Position numbers and translations under genes: made by a program. DNA of 64,000 nt from Allolobophora icterica (lineage: Eukaryota > Annelida > Clitellata > Crassiclitellata > Lumbricidae), in assembly GCA_963556255.1 (NCBI GenBank), contig OY744617.1, forward strand, positions 26,592,371 through 26,656,370, written 5' to 3'. Below the pieces are notes generated by a model. That model was not told where the DNA came from. It saw only the letters and a program-made list of their open reading frames with translations, and ran no database searches. Below are positions 60,901 through 64,000 of this stretch, piece by piece (the first letter of the stretch is position 1; every line of letters starts with the position of its first letter).

Positions 60901-61368
60901 TGAATATGCTATATGAAGCTCAAAGCTGATATTATGAGCCAACAAATTCTGGCAAGTGAAGCAGACAAGCAACTATTTGTGTGTACAGTATTTGCCGAGG
61001 CGAATACTTCCGAATAGTGCCAAAATACGGGATATTCGGCCGAGGCAAATGTCCGAGGCAATTTCCGGCTGACCCCTAATAAGCAAGCCATCTATTTTGG
61101 TAGCTTTGTTGTCATTGTTCTGCTATCCGTCATGTTTCGTTGGCACAGTGACAGAATAGTTTCTATTTTGTTGATTTTTCGTTGTTGTAGAACCACAGAA
61201 AGCATCGTCCTTCAGCAGTGCATGAAACGTTCATCTCTGTATCGCTCAAACACTTCTTCCTCTGTCTTTGTCTGTCTCTCTGTCTGTCTGTCCTCCGAGC
61301 CTGCTTTGTCTATTGTCGCCATCCTGCTCTTTGTTCTTTCACGGACATTTGTGGTTTCATTTGAGTGA
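35297..61368 (+). CDS. CARD-coiled-coil adaptor (CARD9/CARMA family homologue), multi-exon
   Basis: Homologue of the CARD-CC family (vertebrate CARD9, CARD10, CARD11, CARD14), scaffold proteins whose CARD nucleates BCL10 filaments and recruits the MALT1 paracaspase upstream of NF-kB. Twelve exons join in phase: 35297-35486, 44457-44585, 47362-47534, 48761-48854, 50944-51102, 51678-51787, 52692-52841, 55820-55945, 56883-57041, 57763-57886, 58839-58872 and 61191 onward. Residues about 10-105 form the CARD, with the family signature KTKGARGF and YPDTFNILTG. Residues about 125-430 are heptad-patterned coiled coil, followed by a Ser/Asn-rich linker. Through exon 11 there are 483 residues; if exon 12 is terminal the protein is 541 residues, close to human CARD9 (536). 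No PDZ, SH3 or GUK sequence is visible, which suits a CARD9-like form, but a continuation past the window is not excluded. Intron 1 is 9 kb and repeat-rich. Confidence 0.9.
35581..35778 (+). mobile_element. tRNA-derived SINE, family C
   Basis: The head GTGGTGTAGCGGTATGTTCG with B-box-like GCAGGTTCATATC resembles family B. The body differs and ends GCTTGGCCTTCGAGTGGTGG then AAATTACGATTAC. It starts 95 bp after CARD-CC exon 1. Other tails: 4028-4105, 50818-50890, 53360-53445 and 63510-63552. Confidence 0.8.
36420..36490. repeat. (GCAT)n/(ACAT)n microsatellite
   Basis: ACATACATGCATGCATGCAT then ACAT repeats in CARD-CC intron 1. Confidence 0.95.
36590..36990. repeat. About 50-bp minisatellite in CARD-CC intron 1
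   Basis: Around eight units of CACAGAGACACAAGAGTGCA plus CCAATGGTTTCCCC (the latter often doubled). Unit lengths vary from 49 to 54 bp. Long open frames on both strands are repeat artefacts. Confidence 0.95.
37278..38633. mobile_element. 1.36-kb non-autonomous hAT-like element, perfect 8-bp target duplication
   Basis: Ends CAGTGTTATTTTCGTT and AACGATAACATCACTG, flanked by CTCTGTAC on both sides. Long subterminal regions consist of TTTTAGTTTTAGTTTTCGTT repeats, similar at both ends. The middle carries another short repeat (37580-37715). No transposase. It lies in CARD-CC intron 1. Confidence 0.93.
38690..38815 (-). repeat. SINE family D fragment
   Basis: ACATCGATGGCACTGAGCAG, then GAAGGACTTGCTCGAGGTCC, matching 59540-59720. 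Confidence 0.65.
39105..39235 (+). mobile_element. LINE 3' end with (ATAAC)n tail
   Basis: Translates as GRMEGKRTRGRSRWMLLDWL, the basic C-terminus of a LINE pol protein, followed closely by AACATAACATAACATAAC. Confidence 0.7.
39299..40060 (-). mobile_element. CR1-like LINE reverse-transcriptase fragment (254 codons open)
   Basis: Long intact minus frame with FNLEKCSVMHMGR, DLGVIMHKS, LYKSLVRPQLEYCIQVWNPY, LEKVQRRATKMIWG, KRRSRGDLIEAYKI and FFSARVVDLWNGLDDSTVS, the ordered C-terminal blocks of CR1/jockey-type pol. The catalytic YADD region and endonuclease are missing, so it is 5'-truncated. The open frame implies a young insertion. It lies antisense in CARD-CC intron 1. Confidence 0.92.
40745..40938 (-). 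mobile_element. tRNA-derived SINE, family C (copy 2)
   Basis: Reverse copy of 35581-35778: starts GTAATCTCCAAACTTCTAGA, includes CAAGCGCAGGGCACCAGCC and ends in the B-box complement GATTCGAACCTGCAACCCTC and head. Confidence 0.85.
41263..41563. mobile_element. hAT-like element, CATAGGCGTCCGCAG ends
   Basis: Ends CATAGGCGTCCGCAG and CTGCCGACGCCCATG, with flanks TTAGCAAC and TTGGCAAC (7 of 8). Ends are related to the 19870-20231 family. The interior is AT-rich with AGGGGAGCAA at both sides. Confidence 0.88.
41886..42060. mobile_element. hAT-like MITE with perfect 8-bp target duplication
   Basis: 175 bp from CAAAGGCGTAACTTGCGGGG to CACTTTTTAGACCCTG, with ACCGTTCA duplicated on both sides. Subterminal GGGTACC motifs occur at both ends. 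It abuts the 18/20-bp minisatellite. Confidence 0.85.
42088..42535. repeat. 18/20-bp minisatellite, 450 bp
   Basis: About 23 units of CTAGCCCAAGGCAGACAA; many alternate between AACAA and AA junctions and so form a dimeric period near 38 bp. Several units lack GG (CCCAAGCAGAC), again in alternation. Confidence 0.95.
43029..43320 (+). mobile_element. SINE family A, plus copy of an inverted pair
   Basis: Head TGCACAATAGTGTAGTGGTT, body GAGGGAGAGGACTGGCCACC and tail AAAGGACTGCTCTTGTTCTT. Facing a minus copy 15 bp downstream. Confidence 0.88.
43336..43625 (-). mobile_element. SINE family A, minus copy of an inverted pair
   Basis: Diverged reverse copy: GGGTATGAAGTGTGAAGTAT, GTACAGTCAGTGTACGCGCT, TATAGCTGAGTGGGCTA, and the head complement GCTAACCACTAGATTATCAC. 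Confidence 0.75.
44457..44585 (+). CDS. CARD-CC exon 2: second half of CARD
   Basis: After a TTTCTTCCAG acceptor it reads GHLIDKVKTKGARGFKAFME then VVEYIYPDTFNILTGIQP. This aligns with the human CARD11 segment that starts RLLDILHTKGQRGY and ends in LVTGKEP. The donor is GCCG|GTTGGT in phase 1; the frame would stop four codons later if unspliced. The KTKG..GF motif is the best single identifier of the family here. Confidence 0.93.
44760..45030 (+). mobile_element. LINE 3' end with (ATACC)n tail in CARD-CC intron 2
   Basis: Remnant RSVTVTGPSLWNSLPLVL, the LWNSLP motif, then GAGCGCCTCTGAATAGTTTG and CCATACCATACCATACC. Same 3' end family as 21655-21755. Confidence 0.75.
45391..45525. mobile_element. 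135-bp hAT-like MITE with perfect 8-bp target duplication
   Basis: Starts CACTGGCGTAAACTTGTCC and ends GAGTCTACGCCTACG (imperfect inverted repeats), flanked by CATATAGG on both sides. Inner GGGGGGGGGC and GCCCC runs pair. Left-end relative at 7918. Confidence 0.9.
45967..46067. repeat. (TTA)n microsatellite, 100 bp
   Basis: Pure TTA trinucleotides in CARD-CC intron 2. Confidence 0.98.
46101..46280 (-). repeat. Partial SINE family A
   Basis: Begins with AGAAGAAGAAG, contains TAGCCCTGAGGCAGCCATGT and GGCCAGTCCTCTCCCTCG; the tRNA head is missing. Confidence 0.8.
46865..47110 (+). repeat. (TA)n tract followed by an L2/CR1-like LINE fragment
   Basis: (TA)n at 46865-46917. Then GTGTGAATGAGCTTTATCAG and a decayed copy of the 31960-32090 LINE segment (GTGAAATTCCCTCCATGTAT). 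Confidence 0.65.
47362..47534 (+). CDS. CARD-CC exon 3: start of coiled coil
   Basis: Begins after TGCGTTCACAG with EFEPNASIGGSVVRERRGPA and then LSAEILGQMGDLVNVLSQ, matching the family's transition from CARD to coiled coil. It ends at CTACAG, where the intron begins GC (CAG|GCATGA). The alternative GT donor 15 bases upstream would remove VKTLQ and break the heptad register, so the GC donor is preferred. Confidence 0.85.
47933..47986. repeat. (TATTG)n pentanucleotide repeat
   Basis: Ten or so TATTG units, the complement of the (AATAC)n LINE tails; probably a minus-strand tail. Confidence 0.85.
48761..48854 (+). CDS. CARD-CC exon 4: coiled coil
   Basis: After TGTTTTCTAG it reads QENETMCEENRSILLKFKDA then QEELEQLKQKL, a clean heptad continuation of exon 3. 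It ends one base into an asparagine codon at TTAA|GTAATT, and that phase is completed by exon 5. Confidence 0.9.
49138..49485. repeat. 147-bp tandem repeat, about 2.3 copies, in CARD-CC intron 4
   Basis: GGACTGTAGGGTTACCATAC recurs at 49149, 49296 and 49443, exactly 147 bp apart. As 147 is divisible by 3, a plus frame stays open over it, which is not evidence of a gene. Confidence 0.93.
50163..50245 (+). repeat. SINE family D fragment
   Basis: GAGCCTCCACTGAGGTGGTC and CTAGAGCAAGATCGTCACGC are the other-strand equivalents of the family D body. Confidence 0.5.
50944..51102 (+). CDS. CARD-CC exon 5: coiled coil
   Basis: Acceptor CCGTTTTTAG. Reads VQQQKYEHDTKERKTTLKEC then ERLRELKDKYMDECQRLRQD and RDDLDCRMLQLTG, highly charged with Leu/Met at core positions. 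The segment ELKDKYMDE resembles the vertebrate ELRDKYLEE stretch. Donor ACAG|GTATTG, phase 1. A 46-bp tandem repeat starts about 40 bases after the donor. Confidence 0.92.
51138..51545. repeat. 46-bp minisatellite just after CARD-CC exon 5
   Basis: About nine units of TTAACTTAATGCTTAACACA plus AAGTGGTGTTATGTCTCCCA plus AAGCTA, with small indels. Confidence 0.95.
51678..51787 (+). CDS. CARD-CC exon 6: coiled coil
   Basis: Acceptor TCTAATACAG. Reads EREIHRSKTCRMPVASQLEQ then IREENRLLLLEREKHLA. A short basic, proline-containing insert precedes a leucine-rich heptad. Donor GCA|GTAAGT is close to consensus, phase 0. Confidence 0.9.
52000..52460. repeat. Degenerate repeats of ATTGATCGTGATCATCGTAA
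   Basis: Diverged copies of a 55-65-bp unit, rich in GATCATGATCAT-type palindromes and AATCATGTTAAATGATTA, in CARD-CC intron 6. Confidence 0.6.
52692..52841 (+). CDS. CARD-CC exon 7: coiled coil into a flexible hinge
   Basis: Acceptor TTGTGTTCTGTAG. It starts SIAEFQARLCEQNAEGKDK and then becomes Ser/Gly/Pro-rich (KNKHLGPSSSHPMTNDQ), so it probably interrupts the coiled coil with a hinge. Donor GAA|GTAATT in phase 0; the frame stops two codons later if unspliced. Exactly 50 codons long, so it could be skipped without a frameshift. Confidence 0.85.
52933..53208. mobile_element. hAT-like element, CAGTGTTTAATCTAG family (copy 2)
   Basis: Ends CAGTGTTTAATCTAG and CTAGATTAAACACTG, with CTGACTCAC (9 bp) on both sides. 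Opposite orientation to 28159-28585. In CARD-CC intron 7. Confidence 0.92.
54239..54290 (-). repeat. SINE family B 3' fragment
   Basis: (ATTT)n followed by CCGGATATTTCTATAGCGCC, directly next to the 13-bp minisatellite. Confidence 0.75.
54291..54718. repeat. 13-bp minisatellite with 169-bp higher-order period
   Basis: About 32 units of CAAGAAGATACTG. The variant block with AAGAAGCTTATGTAAG recurs 169 bp later (13 units), at 54385 and 54554. Confidence 0.95.
55478..55660. repeat. (AAT)n/(AAC)n microsatellite
   Basis: AATAAT runs with AACAATAAC segments in CARD-CC intron 7. Poly-leucine antisense frames are artefacts. Confidence 0.97.
55820..55945 (+). CDS. CARD-CC exon 8: coiled coil
   Basis: Acceptor TAATTTTAG. 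Reads LELTRDELDLKSKEWQNKFT then TLQERYDCVLVNLEEVKTER and NQ. The core LEEVKTERNQ resembles the vertebrate LEEVERERDQ segment that precedes the end of the family coiled coil. Donor CAG|GTGGGC, phase 0, 42 codons. Confidence 0.93.
55996..56239 (+). mobile_element. hAT-like MITE, GGCGGCGATC family, perfect 8-bp target duplication
   Basis: Ends CACTGGCGGCGATC and GATCGCCGCCCATG, flanked by CCTACACT on both sides. It begins only 50 bp after the exon 8 donor. Confidence 0.95.
56502..56692 (+). mobile_element. tRNA-derived SINE (short family D type) with (AAT)n tail
   Basis: A box GTAGCCGAGCGGTTAGAGCG, B box GGTTCGAGCCCC, a short body with GCCATCGATTGATGG and then CTTAATAAATGCATGATAAT running into (AAT)n. 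It shows how such tails seed the AAT microsatellites here. Confidence 0.85.
56883..57041 (+). CDS. CARD-CC exon 9: last coiled-coil segment
   Basis: Acceptor TGTTAACCAG. Reads MRNQLGDLQSMYDKEREENK then RLVTDCDKYQDRFCDMESQM and TLLKMEIDQLHSM. The pattern corresponds to the vertebrate block around [20 protein letters not shown]. Donor ATG|GTAACA, phase 0, 53 codons. Confidence 0.92.
57763..57886 (+). CDS. CARD-CC exon 10: Ser/Asn-rich linker
   Basis: Acceptor TTTTTTTCTAG. Reads QASIGSPNLSLKNNNSLHNG then SCTNGSCPTTNAEGTDGSKS and S. It is a disordered, serine-rich stretch of the sort that follows the coiled coil in CARD9/CARD11 and is phosphorylated in the vertebrate proteins; that role here is an inference. 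Donor TCAG|GTACAA, phase 1. A (CA)n tract lies 15 bases into the intron. Confidence 0.85.
57901..57946. repeat. (CA)n microsatellite in CARD-CC intron 10
   Basis: About 22 CA units beginning 15 bp after the exon 10 donor. Confidence 0.98.
58294..58580 (-). mobile_element. SINE family A, full-length minus copy
   Basis: AGAAGAAGAGCAGTCCCTTA, GCCATGGGTATGAAGTGCTA, CAGTGTACTCATTATAGCTG, and the head complement GCTAACCACTACACTATTGA. Confidence 0.9.
58839..58872 (+). CDS. CARD-CC exon 11: 34-bp microexon
   Basis: Acceptor CGCTTTTCAG; reads ESPSDSTVTLS and then two bases that pair with exon 12 to make arginine. The donor CAAG|GTTAAT gives phase 2, which exon 12 requires. An earlier GTAACT donor would give a 20-bp exon with the wrong phase for exon 12. 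Assigned from splice sites, phase and serine-rich composition matching exon 10. Confidence 0.7.
59160..59520 (+). repeat. Interspersed repeat of unknown class
   Basis: Begins TCAAAACTTATAAAGTGCCT and continues through AGCTGATTCCACAATGAAGG and AGGTATTTAGGAACAAGTCC. It looks like a non-coding segment of a common retroelement, but no second copy exists in this window to prove it. Confidence 0.4.
59540..59720 (-). mobile_element. SINE family D (copy)
   Basis: GCATTTATTAAGCACCACTA, then GAGTGATGGACTTGCTCAAG, and the head complement GTTGGTTACCACATGCCCA. Confidence 0.8.
60627..61078. mobile_element. 452-bp hAT-like element, perfect 8-bp target duplication
   Basis: Ends TAGGGGGTCAGCCGG and CCGGCTGACCCCTA, flanked by ATAAGCAA on both sides. 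The interior contains repeated CGAGTACC and GCCGAGGC motifs near the ends. Located between CARD-CC exons 11 and 12. Confidence 0.93.
61191..61368 (+). CDS. CARD-CC exon 12, 3' boundary unresolved
   Basis: After a strong pyrimidine tract and TTGTTGTAG it reads TTESIVLQQCMKRSSLYRSN then TSSS, in phase with exon 11 and plausible as the end of the linker. The frame then runs through a GTCT-rich stretch, which looks less like coding sequence, to a TGA at 61366-61368. Either this is the last exon (protein of 541 residues) or a weak GT donor near 61262-61300 leads to an exon I cannot find. A 452-bp hAT element ends only 112 bases upstream of the acceptor. Confidence 0.6.
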
Positions 61369-63509
61369 CCACTTTCTGGTAATTAACGAGTACTCGAAGA
61401 TACTGTGGCATTGCATCAGCAAATGGCTCATCGTAACATTCAAAAGAGTGCTAGAATTTCCTTGCAACACGGTCAACATTGTGTAAAGTTCTCATTTGCA
61501 CATGTAGTTAAACAATATATAATAGTTAGTACTTTGCCGTGCTGAATGTCAGACTGTCTACAGCTTTGTGTTGATGCTGTTATTATTACACGTCACAAAC
61601 AATGGAAGACTAGCCGTTACCTATTTGTGTCGTCATATTTTACTTCAGTTACTTCTAGTTTCCTTCTCTTCATTAATTTTTCTCTCGAGTACTGTGCTTT
61701 TTTGTTTCTGCCGTCCAGATTACATAGCCTGTTGTTTACTTGTTCATTTTTGCATTTCTTGGCTGGTTACTTCATCTTGTTTGGGTCTTTTTTACCTACC
61801 TATCAGAAGAGGTGGATAAAGTTTATATTTAGAAGTGTATCTTGAAAACCAGTTTGTTACAGGTGGATGGGATTGGATCATTTGGCTTTTGGAGCAACAT
61901 TTGCTCATGGCTGAATTTGTGTAGACCAGCATGAATGCATATCTAGGCTCTTAGAAGGTGACTTAGAAAATTCAGTTTTGTAGTGTGAGAATAGCAGAAA
62001 AGACTGGGGAGGGGGGGTTAGACTTTGATCCATGTGGTAGATGAATATTTTGTCCATATTTTGCAAACTGATCTCAACAAAATTTGAAAGCAGTAGATTT
62101 CAACGCTAGCAGTTTTGCAAGTCAGACTCCAATCAAAATCAATTCCTTTAAGAAAATTCAAAAATGCAATACAAAGTTTAAACTCTAAAGTGACGACATC
62201 ACTCTCCTCCCTTTCCCTGTAATTTACCATACATGATACACCATGGGGTTGGAAGCGACCCCCTGGGGTGTGCAATTTCAAGGCAGTGTGATTTTGACCA
62301 AAACCCATTATAAGAAAGCTGACTGCATCAATCATATTATATACATGTACACTGTACAAACACAGTTTTATGGGATTTTAATAAGATGACACGAGTTTAT
62401 CAGTAACGACAGGGGCTGATTTTGAGAGAGGCTAGCTGGTGAAGGTTCAATATGGCCGGTTAGTCATTGTTTACACATCTCGACAATGGCTCACACAGAA
62501 GTTGGGCAATACTGCTGAACAAGCCCACAATTATTTAGCATTTAATCCTAATTATTTAGCTATTCAGATAAGACTATTTTCCAGAAGAAAGTACCTATAT
62601 TGCCTAATGGACTACCAAAATCATACAAATTTTTGTGCACTTATAATTACGATCTAAGTTTACTCCAAGAAAGTACAATGCTGAACATTGTTTAAATGTT
62701 GGAATGTAATCAAACGTGGCTAAAAACAAAAATGATCATCCTGATATATTAGTCTGAAATATATAAGTTTAGCAGAATTTAAGTAACGTCAAACAATTCA
62801 GCTCTCAGGATCTTTGAAACATCGTCTGATAATAATTAATCTAGCTTTAAGTATAAACCGTGCAAACCAATCGGACACTAGAAGTTAACCTGATTTTCAA
62901 AACTCTGCACATTTTACCCACATGAAATTTGGCTTTGCTTATGAAAACAAACCTTTCAAAAATATGTTTCAAGTCTACTTAGTCATTTTCAACAATGGTG
63001 TTAGCAATCCGGGAAACGTATTTCATCTTTACTGTGCACTGTGAAGTAAGAATTTTCGTCTTTTGTTAAAGTTTGTAGTAACTGCTTTAGTAACTGCTTT
63101 AAATCAGTGCAAGAACCTGAAGCAAATATAAAGAGAAGTATGGACATACCAGTATGGTAAGAAAGGCCCCATCAGTTTCTTCTGCATAACTGAAGCTGAA
63201 CAGTTGGTTGATCAGTAGGCTTTGGGCTGTCACTGTTTGTAATTGCACTGAAGATGGTCTATGGTGGCAAATAAGTCCAGTGGGTAAGAAAGAGGACTTT
63301 CCCCGACCGAACAACAAGCCAGATTCAGAAGTCCAACAGTCTTAGGTTAGCACTACTCAGGTTATGTAAGCTACTACGCGACAGACGAGATCGGACGACA
63401 CCCACAACGTTCCTGAGAGCTGAACAGCAAGCTACACTAACAAGTCCCACAGAGTCTTAGAATTGTGCTAGCTTAGGATGATATAAAAATGAAGTCCCTT
63501 GATATACGT
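61369..63509. other. Downstream of the last recognised CARD-CC exon; no gene seen
   Basis: May be 3' UTR or a further intron. I see no CARD-CC-like or MAGUK-like coding block and no convincing AATAAA just after the stop. Confidence 0.35.
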
Positions 63510-63766
63510 AGAGTAGTGCTTTAGAAATTTGGAGTTTTATGATTACGATATAAGCCCATGGGTATGAAAAGCTATCAACTTTGTGGTTCTAAGCTACAGC
63601 AAGGTAGCAACTCTTGCTTTAACCTTCCCACAAACAGTGTAAGGTCATGGTACTCATTTTATAGATCAAGCAGAGCAGAAATCCCAAAACATCTGTCCTG
63701 TTAAGGATTCACCCCTCAACCTGTGAGTTGACAGACCAGCACACTATCCACTAGACTACTGCATCC
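63510..63766 (-). repeat. SINE family A copy next to a family C tail fragment
   Basis: A family C tail (GTGCTTTAGAAATTTGGAGT, plus orientation) ends at about 63552. A reversed family A copy follows, with CCCATGGGTATGAAAAGC, the B-box-equivalent region and CTAGACTACTGCATCC. Confidence 0.7.
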
Positions 63767-64000
63767 TTTAAACTTCTAATATACCGCCAGTACTTAGAAG
63801 AAGTCCGTGACCTGCAAATGCAGAACCAAAACTGAAATTTCAATGTAAAGTACATTCAAAAATATACGAGGCATTGTAAATAGTAATCTTAGGGTGCTTT
63901 ACATAGTCAGCTGTCAATGTACGAGAGGTACCAGTTGCAAACATTGCCACACCAAGGTTTGTGTAGCCAACAAACGCTTAGAATTTGAAGTGAAAATTCC
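63767..64000. other. Unassigned sequence at the window end
   Basis: No exon or repeat recognised. Confidence 0.3.

Overview
The window is nuclear DNA of an invertebrate animal. It holds two multi-exon protein genes with GT-AG or GC-AG introns, tRNA-derived SINEs, LINE remnants, hAT-type DNA transposons and many mini- and microsatellites. There is no prokaryotic organisation. I cannot name the phylum from sequence alone; a deuterostome or lophotrochozoan invertebrate fits the gene content and repeats, but this is only a guess.

Layout. 0-14 kb is repeat-rich sequence: a TIR-bounded hAT element with two decayed transposase C-termini (384-2988), a foldback element (5058-5500), a 229-bp (CA)n tract, small hAT elements, SINEs and a decayed LINE (13205-13815). 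At 14.46-17.43 kb on the minus strand lies a complete four-exon KDEL receptor gene (212 codons, the family's exact length). It has a GC-AG first intron and an ETS/YY1-like promoter. 17.6-35.3 kb is intergenic: hAT elements of 0.2-1.7 kb, LINE tails, a 690-bp GA-rich tract and a 23-bp minisatellite. At 35.3-61.4 kb on the plus strand a gene of at least 12 exons encodes a CARD followed by a long coiled coil. It is a CARD9/CARD10/CARD11/CARD14 (CARD-CC) homologue of about 480-541 residues, with no MAGUK module seen before the window ends. Its introns hold SINEs, a CR1-like LINE fragment, hAT elements and several minisatellites. 61.4-64 kb has no recognised exon.

Biology. The KDEL receptor retrieves escaped ER proteins from the Golgi. 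CARD-CC proteins are expected to nucleate BCL10/MALT1 signalling. The two have no known shared pathway. Their head-to-head linkage here matches linkage of the same two families on two human chromosome arms (KDELR2/CARD11 on 7p22, KDELR3/CARD10 on 22q13.1, from memory), which suggests an old syntenic block.

Most notable: the ancestral-looking KDELR/CARD-CC linkage; two GC-AG introns, one supported by coiled-coil register; and at least 14 hAT-like insertions with readable target-site duplications, one of them nested inside a SINE.
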